Source: Acinetobacter variabilis
GTDB lineage: Bacteria > Pseudomonadota > Gammaproteobacteria > Pseudomonadales > Moraxellaceae
Assembly (NCBI RefSeq): GCF_000369625.1
Contig: NZ_KB850113.1
Span: forward strand, 1,185,343-1,249,342
Direction of reading: 5' to 3'
Length of the DNA: 64,000 bases
Under the pieces are notes generated by a model, which ran no database searches, had not been told where the DNA came from, and saw only the letters and a list, made by a program, of their open reading frames with translations. Positions within the stretch are counted from its first letter, which is position 1. Each line of letters begins with the position of its first letter. Shown here piece by piece: positions 8,336-17,120 of the stretch. The position numbers and the translations under genes were made by a program.

Positions 8336-8470
8336 GATTTATTCTATTTAAAAGATGAATGGTATTACATTGTAATGACAGTCATTCTCTCTGATAAATT
8401 CAAACATAAACAAATTAATCGTATAAAAAAGCCACAATTGCGACCTTTTCACTATATTTAAATGAATATA

Positions 8471-10120
8471 TTAACTGACCTGTTTAATACCCTGAATCTT
8501 GACAATTTCCTGCTGTTTAAGCAGATTACGCTGAATTTTACCGCTAGAGGTTTTAGGCAAATCACTTACAAACTCGATCTCTTTCGGATAGGCATGTTTA
8601 GATAAACGGGAACGCACATAGTTTTGCAATTTCAGCATCAGTTCTTCACTAGCGGCATATTGTGCTTTAAGCACTACAAAGGCTTTCACAATTTCGGTAC
8701 GTTCCGGATCTGGCTTTCCAACCACAGCGGACTCCAACACCTCTTCACACTCCAGCAAGGTACTTTCTACATCAAAAGGTCCAACTCGATAACCCGAAGT
8801 CGTAATGACATCATCCGCACGACCAATGAAATCTATTCCACCATGCTCATTCAGTTTTACGGTATCACCCGTTAAATAGTACTGTCCCACAAAGGCTTTA
8901 CGATTATTGCCGCCATAGCCTTCGAACCACATCAAAGGTGAGGCTGAGCAGTCCATAGCCAAGGTCCCAATGCCGCCTTTTTCGACTTCCTCATGCTCTT
9001 TATTTAAAACTGCAAAACGATGTCCTGGAATGGCAAAGCCAGCGGAACCGATTTTCTTGTGATGCTCCAGCGCATGATGATTGGCAATCACCATTCCCAG
9101 TTCCGTCTGTCCATACTGGTCGTAGATATTGACGTCCATTTCATGATTAAACCATTGAATGACTTCAGGCGTTAATGGCTCACCTGCACTACTGACCACA
9201 CGTAAACACGAGCTAATCTCAGCATCAAATTTTTCCTTAAAGCCATAGAACATCCGGAATGCGGTTGGAGAACCGGTCAGGTTATTTACCCGATATTTTT
9301 TAATGATTTCAACAGCATTGTCTACGCTAAAAGCACGTTCATCCATAATGATGCTATGTCCCAAACCTAATGGACCTGCAATCCCATAATACAGACCATA
9401 AGCCCAACCCGGATCTGCCAGATTCCAGAAAGTATCTTCGTCACGTAAATCTACGGCGTGCAGCATATAGCCTTTAAATGCCAGTAAAGCTTTAAGCGGA
9501 ACAGGCACTGATTTTGCCAGTCCTGTTGTACCTGAAGTAAACATCATCAGGAAAATGTCACTAAAACGACCTTGAACCGGCTCAAATTCAGTTGAACATT
9601 TCTTGAGCTCTGTCCAGAAATCAGCATCCTGATTGGTACTTTCAGGAGTTTGATGTACGGTTAAAATATGTGGAATATCGAGATTATCTAGTTTTGCACG
9701 CTGTTCCTGGTTGGTAATAATCAGTCGGGTATGTGCGGTATTAATACGATGCTCGATTGCCTTGCTTTCAAAAGCGGTAAATAAAGGCTGATAAATTGCA
9801 CCAATACGCCAGGTAGCTAGAATGGTAATTAATAATTCTGGGGTTCGTGGGAGCAAACCAGCGATACAGTCACCTGCTTCTAAACCCAGTGAGGTCATAT
9901 AATGAGCCAGTTGTCCTGAAGCCTCGGCCAATTGTTCAAAAGTCCAATATTGGGTCTTGCCATTTTTACCTTCCCAGATTAACGCGATCCGGTTTTGTCC
10001 CAGAAAACGTCCACAGCATTCTGTATAGGCATTGAGTGCATCTGGCGTTCCTGCCAGATGTTGTTGAACCATAGTGTCAAAATTAAATTCACGATACGCT
10101 TGTTCTAGTGTCTTCATCAC
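8471..10120 (-). CDS. AMP-forming acyl-CoA synthetase
   Basis: A 549-residue ANL-superfamily enzyme that activates a carboxylic acid with ATP and CoA. Motifs in order: the phosphate loop MFTSGTTGLAKS near residue 195, YDQYGQTE, the YLTGDT hinge region, and the adenylation Lys in PKTSSGKIQRN near the C-terminus. Length and motifs suit acetate-to-medium-chain or aromatic acids; the exact acid cannot be read. It lies downstream of the acyl-CoA dehydrogenase and SDR genes in the same direction, so it probably supplies the CoA ester for that pathway. A palindrome at 10224-10247 lies upstream. Confidence 0.88.
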   Translation of the reverse strand: MMKTLEQAYREFNFDTMVQQHLAGTPDALNAYTECCGRFLGQNRIALIWEGKNGKTQYWTFEQLAEASGQLAHYMTSLGLEAGDCIAGLLPRTPELLITILATWRIGAIYQPLFTAFESKAIEHRINTAHTRLIITNQEQRAKLDNLDIPHILTVHQTPESTNQDADFWTELKKCSTEFEPVQGRFSDIFLMMFTSGTTGLAKSVPVPLKALLAFKGYMLHAVDLRDEDTFWNLADPGWAYGLYYGIAGPLGLGHSIIMDERAFSVDNAVEIIKKYRVNNLTGSPTAFRMFYGFKEKFDAEISSCLRVVSSAGEPLTPEVIQWFNHEMDVNIYDQYGQTELGMVIANHHALEHHKKIGSAGFAIPGHRFAVLNKEHEEVEKGGIGTLAMDCSASPLMWFEGYGGNNRKAFVGQYYLTGDTVKLNEHGGIDFIGRADDVITTSGYRVGPFDVESTLLECEEVLESAVVGKPDPERTEIVKAFVVLKAQYAASEELMLKLQNYVRSRLSKHAYPKEIEFVSDLPKTSSGKIQRNLLKQQEIVKIQGIKQVS

Positions 10121-10223
10121 GACAACCTCTATTCCGTTTATAAACAGACTTTATGTCTGTGTCCGTTGTATTTGTTGTTCTGTCTACTGCCTGCGAATTC
10201 CATTGCAATGCCGGTTTTATATA

Positions 10224-10247
10224 ACATGCCCTATTGCTAGGACATGT
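10224..10247. promoter_or_regulatory. Palindrome upstream of the acyl-CoA synthetase gene
   Basis: ACATGCCCTA, a TTGC loop and TAGGACATGT form a 10-bp inverted repeat with one mismatch. It lies 104 bp before the synthetase start and after the dehydrogenase stop. It could be an operator or an mRNA hairpin. No T-run follows in either direction, so it is a poor intrinsic terminator. Confidence 0.4.
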
Positions 10248-10371
10248 TAGGTGTCACTCTGCTGAGTCACTTTTCGCTTAATCAATAATTGACCATGTTT
10301 TATAGACCATCACAATTCCCATATCCCTCAAATGAGCTGCAAGATTTGAACAGTCGGCTATTTCATGACTT

Positions 10372-11506
10372 TTAAACTTTGCTCACTTCCCGGGCAATGA
10401 CCAAACGCTGAATATCAGATGCACCTTCATAAATCTGGCTCACTCTGACATCACGGTAAATACGTTCGACCGGGAAATCTGAGACATAACCATAACCGCC
10501 ATGAATCTGAATCGCATCCGAGCAGACTCGCTCTGCAATCGTCGAAGCAAACAGTTTAGCCATGGACGCCTCTTTTAAGCATGGTAATCCTGCATCTTTA
10601 AGCGTTGCTGCATGTAAGACCAGTTGTCTTGCAGCCTCAATCTGGGTGGCCATATCTGCGAGACGGAACGCTACCGCCTGATGCTGTACCAGCTCTACAC
10701 CAAAGGATTTACGTTCATTGGCATATTCAACGGCAGCATCCAGTGCAGCTCGTGCCATACCTACAGATTGTGCCGCAATCCCGATCCGGCCAGATTCCAG
10801 ATTAGACAAGGCAATCTTGTAGCCTTCACCTTCTTGACCTAACAGGTTCTCAGCCGGAATCCGGCATTGATCAAAAATAATGGTCGCGGTATCGGAACAA
10901 TGCTGCCCCATTTTTTCTTCCAGATTCGAGACGATATCCTGGACTATCGGTAGGTACCAAGAAACATGAGATTCCTTTTTTGCCTGCAGATTTATCTGTC
11001 ACTGCAAATACCAGTGCAATCTGGGCATGCTTACCGGTGGTGATAAACTGCTTGGTGCCATTTAATACCCATTCATCACTATCTCGTTCTGCCTTACATT
11101 CCAGTGCGCTGGCATCGGAACCGGCTTGAGGTTCAGTCAGGCAGAAACACCCTAACCATTCACCGGTCGCCAGTTTAGTCAGGTATTTCTGCTTTTGTTC
11201 CTCTGTACCATAACGCTGGGTAATCCCGCAAGGTAGTGAATTCTGCACACTGACAATGGTCGAGATGGCTCCATCTCCAGCCGCGATTTCCTCAAGGGCC
11301 AGTACCAACGACACATAGTCCAGACCTGCTCCACCCCATTGTTCAGACACGGTCATGCCAAGTGCACCGAGTTCACCGAGTTCTTTCAATTCCTGTGCTG
11401 GAAATTGTGCCGTTTTATCCCTTAAACCAGCAGTGGGTTTCAGTTTTTGTTGCGAATAGTTCCGCATCATCTCCTGAATCATTTTCTGTTCGTCATTTAA
11501 AAGCAC
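10372..11506 (-). pseudogene. Acyl-CoA dehydrogenase, frameshifted
   Basis: Two overlapping frames together encode one FAD-dependent acyl-CoA dehydrogenase of about 378 residues, the usual length. The first runs from 11506 (MLLNDEQKMIQEMMRNY) through CFCLTEPQAGSD and FITTGK to PTDSPGY. The second carries [11 protein letters not shown], the [10 protein letters not shown] core and the catalytic Glu in [10 protein letters not shown], ending at 10372. The frames join at GATATC (10933-10938), where TATATC is expected, so a 2-nt loss is the simplest explanation. As written, no active enzyme would be made. It sits between the synthetase and SDR genes of the same cluster. Confidence 0.9.
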
Positions 11507-11598
11507 TGCGTATATCCCTTACTTATCTTTTAATTTTCCATATAGAGTGAATAAATATACCCACTCTGACTTTTGTATTTTGCTTCGTTGACTCGAAC

Positions 11599-12369
11599 TT
11601 ATTTTGGAGCCATACGGATGGCACCATCCAGACGAATCACTTCACCATTTAAATAGCTATTTTCGAAGATATGACCCACTAACTGGGCAAATTCCTGAGG
11701 TTTGGCCAGACGCGGCGGAAATGGAACCATCTGCCCCAGAGCATCTTGTACATTTTGCGGCATGCCTTTCAGCATGGGGGTTTCCATAATGCCCGGTGCA
11801 ATGGTCATGACACGAATCGCTTCACGCGCCAGCTCACGTGCTAATGGCAGCGTCATCGCAACGACCGCACCTTTAGACGCAGAATAAGCTGTCTGACCAA
11901 TCTGACCATCAAAGGCTGCAACTGAAGCCGTATTCACAATCACGCCACGCTCTTCTTCATCGGTTTGCAGCTCATACTTAGCGATTAAAGCCGCCGCAAA
12001 ACGCAGCATATTGAATGTGCCACTTACATTGATATTCAACACTTTCTGGAACATTGCCAGTTCATGAATTCCATTACGGCCCAATACCTTGGCAGAAGGT
12101 GCAATACCAGCACAGTTCACCAAGCCATTGAGTTGGCCATACTTGTTTTCAACATGATTAAAGAAAGCTTCAACCGCCTGCTCATCCGTTACATCCAGTT
12201 GAACAAATTCAGCCTGCTCACCTAGTTGCTGTTGTAAAGCATTGCCCTGTTCCTGGTTCATATCGACCAGAATCACTTTTACACCCTGTTCTACCAGATG
12301 AGTCGCTGTGGCTGCACCCAGACCTGATGCACCACCAGTTACCACAATCACTTTTCCCTGAATTTTCAT
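11599..12369 (-). CDS. Short-chain dehydrogenase, 3-hydroxyacyl-CoA dehydrogenase type II-like
   Basis: A 256-residue classical SDR. The NAD-binding TGGASGLG lies at 11-18, the NCAG motif near 85-88, and the catalytic triad is Ser149, Tyr162 and Lys166 (YSASK). Overall it resembles the HSD17B10/type II 3-hydroxyacyl-CoA dehydrogenases that oxidise short or branched 3-hydroxyacyl-CoA. It is first in the minus-strand cluster and divergent from an AraC-type regulator, with a palindrome in the shared intergenic region. Confidence 0.88.
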   Translation of the reverse strand: MKIQGKVIVVTGGASGLGAATATHLVEQGVKVILVDMNQEQGNALQQQLGEQAEFVQLDVTDEQAVEAFFNHVENKYGQLNGLVNCAGIAPSAKVLGRNGIHELAMFQKVLNINVSGTFNMLRFAAALIAKYELQTDEEERGVIVNTASVAAFDGQIGQTAYSASKGAVVAMTLPLARELAREAIRVMTIAPGIMETPMLKGMPQNVQDALGQMVPFPPRLAKPQEFAQLVGHIFENSYLNGEVIRLDGAIRMAPK

Positions 12370-12448
12370 GTTAATGTCCTGTTCCTATTTTTATGACAAG
12401 CTACGACTTAATAGGCAGAGTAAACAGAGATTTTATTCTGTACAATTT

Positions 12449-12479
12449 CCAAATGTTGCATCTTGATTGATGCATTTGG
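12449..12479. promoter_or_regulatory. Inverted repeat between SDR and AraC-type genes, possible operator
   Basis: CCAAATGTTGCATC and GATGCATTTGG form an imperfect inverted repeat around TTGATT in the 138-bp divergent intergenic region. Its position, 29 bp before the regulator start, suits a binding site for that regulator. This is inference from position and symmetry only. Confidence 0.45.
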
Positions 12480-12507
12480 ACAATAAAAAAGGGATATCTG
12501 ACTGGCT

Positions 12508-13530
12508 ATGCAATTACCAGCCTTGGAATATAGTAAGGGAACCATTTCAATTGATCTGGTTCATGAAGCACTGCTGAATGCCAAAGCACAGCATTATGAT
12601 ATTGCTGCGATTCTAACTAAGGCTGCCATTCCTTTAGAAATTCTTCACTCCTCTAAAGCACGGGTGTCAGTGGCGCAATATGCCGCGCTATGGACTGCAC
12701 TTGCCGATAATATGAATGACGAATTTTTTGGCATGGACAGCCATCCAATGCGCCTTGGCAGTTTCAAATTACTATCTAAAATGCTGTTACAGACCGATAC
12801 GCTGGAAAAAGCTCTGCAGCAAATCCTGCAATTTTTTAATCTGATTCTGGATGATCTGCACAGCACACTGATGGTCGAGGAAAACTTTGCCTATATCGTG
12901 ATCTATGACCAGAAACAGACCAAGCGCATGTTTAGTTATGCAACCTATCTAATGCTGACTCATACCCTGCTATGCTGGTTAAGCGGACAGCGGATTTTAC
13001 TCAATCAGATCCAACTGAAATGTGCCGCGCCACTCGATGATTTTGATTATAAAGTCCGTTTTTGTGAACAGATTGAATATCAGGCCAGTGAAAACTATAT
13101 CCAGTTTGATGCCGCTTATTTGCAGCTCCCGGTAAAACAGGATCAGACCTCCTGGTATCAGTTTATTCAGCAGACTCCACATAACCTGCTAGTTCGCTTT
13201 AAAAATCCTTATGCGCTAAGTACACAGATCCGCAAACAGCTTTTAAAAGTACCTCCGGTTGAATGGCTGGAACTAAATGAGCTTGCTTTGAAAATGAATA
13301 TGTCTGAAGCCACCATGCAACGGCGTCTTAAAAATGAAGGTGTAACTTATCAACAGCTCAAAAATGAAATTCGTCGTGATACAGCCATTGAACTGTTAAC
13401 CCGTACGGATCAAAGTTTGCAGGACATCAGTGATCAGCTTAACTTTCAGGAAGTCAGTGCTTTTCATCGCGCCTTTAAAAAATGGACAGGGGTTAGTCCA
13501 GGTGCCTATAGACAAAATACTACTAGATAA
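12508..13530 (+). CDS. AraC-family transcriptional regulator
   Basis: A 340-residue regulator with an N-terminal Arabinose_bd-like sensing domain (about residues 25-210) and a C-terminal AraC helix-turn-helix pair (about 235-335). The second helix-turn-helix segment reads SLQDISDQLNFQEVSAFHRA, followed by FKKWTGVSPGAYR. This layout matches the OruR/ArgR-like group that controls catabolic clusters. It is divergent from the SDR gene and probably activates the acyl-CoA catabolic genes. Confidence 0.9.
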   Translation: MQLPALEYSKGTISIDLVHEALLNAKAQHYDIAAILTKAAIPLEILHSSKARVSVAQYAALWTALADNMNDEFFGMDSHPMRLGSFKLLSKMLLQTDTLEKALQQILQFFNLILDDLHSTLMVEENFAYIVIYDQKQTKRMFSYATYLMLTHTLLCWLSGQRILLNQIQLKCAAPLDDFDYKVRFCEQIEYQASENYIQFDAAYLQLPVKQDQTSWYQFIQQTPHNLLVRFKNPYALSTQIRKQLLKVPPVEWLELNELALKMNMSEATMQRRLKNEGVTYQQLKNEIRRDTAIELLTRTDQSLQDISDQLNFQEVSAFHRAFKKWTGVSPGAYRQNTTR

Positions 13531-13757
13531 TTTATATTTAATAAGACTTAAAAACGATTAAAATTCAGCGTATAAATTTAAATCCATATTTTCCCAACAG
13601 TTATATTTTTCAAGGCTTACAGCCCAAAAATAGAGGACTGAACGGTCATCCATAATGCTTTGCATTTCCTATTAATATAGTTTATTTTTCAATCAATCTT
13701 TAGTGTTTCACTTTTGGCTGTATTCCCTTTCCCTCTTTCCTTGTTGAAGGTATTCCC

Positions 13758-14111
13758 ATGTTAAAGATGACTGATGTTCTTAGACAAAATCTTGTTCAAA
13801 ACTTCGCCCAGGCTTTAGTTTCTTCGACCGATCTTAATGCAGAGCAATTGAATCAAGGCATCTTGAATGCGTCTGATTCTGCCCTCAAAGATGCTATTGT
13901 GCACTTCTTTAACCAGATTGATGCCATTGAAGCTGCGAAATCGCTTGAAATTCCGGCTGAGCGCATCGTTGCATTACAACAAGGTATTGCACTGAAAGAT
14001 GAACAATATCTTGCTGATACCGCCAAAGTCGTGGCTCTTTGCCTGGCAATGGAAACTGGTAGCCTGGATCAAGTCGAAGTTTATGACTGCTTGCAAGACT
14101 ACCCAATGTAA
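13758..14111 (+). CDS. Conserved-looking hypothetical protein, 117 aa
   Basis: A soluble, largely helical acidic protein of 117 residues, or 115 if the second ATG at 13764 is used. It has no signal peptide, membrane span or recognised motif. AAGG lies upstream, and a strong terminator follows 29 nt after the stop. Codon use resembles the core genes. I do not recognise the family; it is monocistronic between the AraC regulator and the ABC-transporter genes. Confidence 0.7.
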   Translation: MLKMTDVLRQNLVQNFAQALVSSTDLNAEQLNQGILNASDSALKDAIVHFFNQIDAIEAAKSLEIPAERIVALQQGIALKDEQYLADTAKVVALCLAMETGSLDQVEVYDCLQDYPM

Positions 14112-14433
14112 GCTATCCAGATTGATAAAATAGTGACTCAAAAAGCGATGCTGATGCATCGCTTTTTTATAGCACTCGTTATTTATAAAACCTCCTACTG
14201 CAAAGATGAGTAATTAGAAAAACAGCTTATCAATTTACGCCATACCATTTTTAAAATTTTATCTAAGCAAAACCTTTCTATTCTTTATTTAATAAAGTTA
14301 AATAAAAACAAATACCTATATTTAAAACTGTTAATTATTTCATTTTTTGATTTGATTATCTTTTTTTCTTTTTTGTGTGCTTATCAATTTACCGCTATGA
14401 ATGTCAAAAATTTAATTCAAGATTGAGATTTTC
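14112..14433. other. Intergenic region, AT-rich
   Basis: After the terminator at 14141-14168 the remaining 265 bases are extremely AT-rich. No convincing reading frame or repeat was seen. They probably hold the promoter of the sulfonate-type binding-protein gene. Confidence 0.5.
14141..14168 (+). terminator. Terminator after hypothetical gene
   Basis: The stem AAAAGCGATGC pairs perfectly with GCATCGCTTTT around TGAT and ends in a T-run. Confidence 0.9.
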
Positions 14434-15405
14434 ATGAAAAAAACATTAAAAACTTCAGGTCTGACCTTACTCGGTCTTTCTATTTCTCTTTTTACTGGCT
14501 TGGCTAACGCAGCGATTCCATCTGAATTAAAATTGGACTATGCCTATTACGCACCGACCAGTCTGGTGGTCAAAGAACAGAAACTGCTAGAAAAAGCTTT
14601 ACCAAAAACCAAGATTAAATGGGTATTTAGCCAAGGCAGTAACCGTTCACTCGAATATCTCAATAGCGGTAGCACAGATTTTGCTTCTACTGCAGGTTTA
14701 GCAGCAGTGCTTAGCCGTGCCAATCGTAGCCCGATTAAAACAGTTTATATCCAGAGCCAGCCTGAATGGACAGCACTGGTGGTTAATAAAGATTCGAATA
14801 TCAAATCACTGAAAGATCTGAAAGGTAAAAAGATTGCTGCCACAAAAGGTACAGATCCTTTCTTATTTATCCTACAAGCCTTAGATACGATTGGTTTGGG
14901 CAAGCGCGATGTAGAGCTCGTTCATTTACAGCATCCGGATGGTAAGACTGCGTTGGAGCGTAAACAGGTCGATGCCTGGGCAGGTCTTGATCCTTTAATG
15001 GCATCTGCGCAGGCGCAGTCAGGTGCCAAATTGCTGTATCGCAATGTCAGTTTTAATTCTTATAGTGTACTCAGCGTAAAAGACCAGTTTGCCAAATCCA
15101 GTCCGGAAGCGATTGAAGCTGTGATTAGAGCTTATGAACAGGCACGTAAATGGGCTAAAGCCAATCCCGACAAACTGGCTGAACTTCTGGCACGTGAAGC
15201 CAAGCTTCCGATTGAAGTCGCTAAACTTCAACTCAGCCGTACCAATCTAGATCAGAATATTCCAACCACCAAACATACGGGTGCATTACAAAAAGCCGGT
15301 CGTATCCTGACGGAAGAAGAACTGGTTCGTAAAGGAACCAATGTCAATCAGGTCGTGACTCAATTATTTGATGCCCGCTATGCAAAAAAGGTTGTAACTA
15401 AGTAA
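14434..15405 (+). CDS. ABC transporter substrate-binding protein, aliphatic sulfonate type (SsuA-like)
   Basis: A 323-residue periplasmic binding protein. A signal peptide (MKKTLKTSGL, hydrophobic core, cleavage after ANA near residue 27) precedes a type II periplasmic fold with SsuA-like segments FSQGSNRSLEYLNSGSTDF and QSQPEWTALVV. SsuA/TauA proteins capture sulfonates or related organosulfur compounds for sulfur nutrition; the ligand here cannot be read. Its stop overlaps the permease start in TAATG, indicating translational coupling. No ATPase gene is present on either side. Confidence 0.88.
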   Translation: MKKTLKTSGLTLLGLSISLFTGLANAAIPSELKLDYAYYAPTSLVVKEQKLLEKALPKTKIKWVFSQGSNRSLEYLNSGSTDFASTAGLAAVLSRANRSPIKTVYIQSQPEWTALVVNKDSNIKSLKDLKGKKIAATKGTDPFLFILQALDTIGLGKRDVELVHLQHPDGKTALERKQVDAWAGLDPLMASAQAQSGAKLLYRNVSFNSYSVLSVKDQFAKSSPEAIEAVIRAYEQARKWAKANPDKLAELLAREAKLPIEVAKLQLSRTNLDQNIPTTKHTGALQKAGRILTEEELVRKGTNVNQVVTQLFDARYAKKVVTK

Positions 15406-16232
15406 TGGCTATACGGAAAAGCATCTCGGACCAGTTTAGCGTGGAAGAACAGCCAAAATCCACTGTGCTACCACGCAGTATTTCGCTAATCAAGGCCCTC
15501 ACCCTGCCTGTAATTTTTATTGTATTGGTAGAAATACTGGTCCGTAATGGCGTGATCGAACCTTATTTATTGCCTGCACCGAGTAGCCTGTTTCAGTCCT
15601 TTACTGAACTGGCTGAGGGCAATTTATGGCAACACATTTGGACCAGTAGCTGGCGAGTTTTTCTTGGCTTTGGGATTGGTAGTGGATTAGGGCTGATTTT
15701 TGCAATCCTAGTGGGGCTAAATAGACATGCAGAAGATTTTCTGGAACCAACGTTTTCTGCGATTAAATCTATTCCAAGTCTAGCCTGGATTCCTTTACTC
15801 CTGCTTTGGTTAGGGATTGATGAATCTTCAAAAATCACCTTGATCGCAATTGGTGGCTTCTTCCCGACCTATACCAATACTGTGGCTGCAATTCAGGGTG
15901 TGGATCGTAAACTGATTGAAGTCGCAAAAGTCTATCGCCTGAAATACTGGCAACAGGTTCAGCAGATTGTATTGCCTGCTGCCTCACCAGGAATATTGAC
16001 TGGCTTAAGGAATAGTCTGAGTTTGTCCTGGATGTTTATGATTGCGGCTGAATTGATTGCTGCCACTCAAGGGATTGGCTATCTGCTCAGTGATGGTCGT
16101 GAAACTTCACGTCCGGATATTGTGATTATTGCGATTATCCTGTTAGCAGTCCTAGGCAAAATCACCGATAGCATTATGAAGTTGTTTGAAAATCGCTTAC
16201 TGCGTTGGCGGGATGTGATTAAAAAGTCATAA
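15405..16232 (+). CDS. ABC transporter permease, SsuC-like
   Basis: A 275-residue inner-membrane permease of the BPD_transp_1 family with about six membrane spans. The EAA-type coupling loop that contacts the ATPase is seen around KLIEVAKVYR and IVLPAASPGILTGLR. It is translationally coupled to the SsuA-like gene. The partner ATPase (SsuB-type) is missing from this locus, so the permease must borrow one encoded elsewhere or be non-functional. Confidence 0.9.
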   Translation: MAIRKSISDQFSVEEQPKSTVLPRSISLIKALTLPVIFIVLVEILVRNGVIEPYLLPAPSSLFQSFTELAEGNLWQHIWTSSWRVFLGFGIGSGLGLIFAILVGLNRHAEDFLEPTFSAIKSIPSLAWIPLLLLWLGIDESSKITLIAIGGFFPTYTNTVAAIQGVDRKLIEVAKVYRLKYWQQVQQIVLPAASPGILTGLRNSLSLSWMFMIAAELIAATQGIGYLLSDGRETSRPDIVIIAIILLAVLGKITDSIMKLFENRLLRWRDVIKKS

Positions 16233-16253
16233 TTTATTTAATAAAAGTATTAG

Positions 16254-16280
16254 AAAAGCGACCTATCTAGGCCGCTTTTT
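16254..16280. terminator. Terminator between permease gene and prmC
   Basis: AAAAGCGACC and GGCCGCTTTT form a stem with one mismatch around TATCTA, with T-runs on the plus strand and A-runs upstream. It lies between convergent genes and may serve both. Confidence 0.75.
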
Positions 16281-16301
16281 TATTAAATCAAGCTTTAGAA
16301 A

Positions 16302-17120
16302 TTAATGCGGCCACTGACCTAAAGTTACCCGATCATTGCCGCCATAGTCTTTCACTGTACGGACCTGTTTATAACCAGCTTGAGTAAACAGATGACGAAC
16401 CGCATCGCCCTGATCATAGCCGTGCTCAAGCACAACCCAGCCATTTACGGTCAGATGTTTTTTGGCTTGCTGAATAATCATCTCAATATCAGCCAGACCA
16501 TTTTTGTCTGAAACCAGCGCACGTTCCGGCTCAGTTGCCAGATCTGGCATATGCTCATCGTCTGCATCAATATACGGTGGATTAGATACAATCGCATCAA
16601 AGAACTGCCGACCAAATGGTTTAAGCCATGAACCAAGGATAAATTGCACCTGATCCAAATCATGCTGTTCTGCATTATATTTGGCAACTTCCAGTGTAGG
16701 TTCATAAATATCCGAAGCTGTTACAGACCAGTTCGGGCGCTCAGACGCCAGTGACAAGGCAATGGCGCCTGTACCAGTCCCCAAGTCAACAATTCGCGCA
16801 TCTTCCGGCAAGTCTAATTTCAGGACTGTTTCGACCAGCACTTCGGTATCCGGGCGTGGCACTAAAGTATCTTTGGTGACTTTAAGATCCAGTGTCCAGA
16901 ATGGTTGTGAGCCTGTGACATAGGCCAATGGCTCACCGGCAGCAATCCTTGCCAGGCTTTCGACATAGGCCTGTTCCTGTTCAGGCGTTAACTGCTGGTC
17001 TTTTTTCATTACCAGATCAAAAGCATCGATCTTGGTAATGTGTTCCAACAGCCAGGCATTTTCCTGACGTTCATAACTTTCAGGTTCACCACGTAAAGCC
17101 AGTGCTTCTTGAATGTTCAT
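16302..17120 (-). CDS. prmC: Release factor glutamine methyltransferase
   Basis: A 272-residue SAM-dependent enzyme that methylates the Gln of the GGQ motif in release factors RF1 and RF2. The SAM-binding DLGTGTGAIALSLA lies near 112-125 and the catalytic NPPY at 180-183; an N-terminal helical domain precedes them. Its ATG overlaps the prfA stop codon in TAATG, so it is translationally coupled to its substrate gene. Confidence 0.96.
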   Translation of the reverse strand: MNIQEALALRGEPESYERQENAWLLEHITKIDAFDLVMKKDQQLTPEQEQAYVESLARIAAGEPLAYVTGSQPFWTLDLKVTKDTLVPRPDTEVLVETVLKLDLPEDARIVDLGTGTGAIALSLASERPNWSVTASDIYEPTLEVAKYNAEQHDLDQVQFILGSWLKPFGRQFFDAIVSNPPYIDADDEHMPDLATEPERALVSDKNGLADIEMIIQQAKKHLTVNGWVVLEHGYDQGDAVRHLFTQAGYKQVRTVKDYGGNDRVTLGQWPH

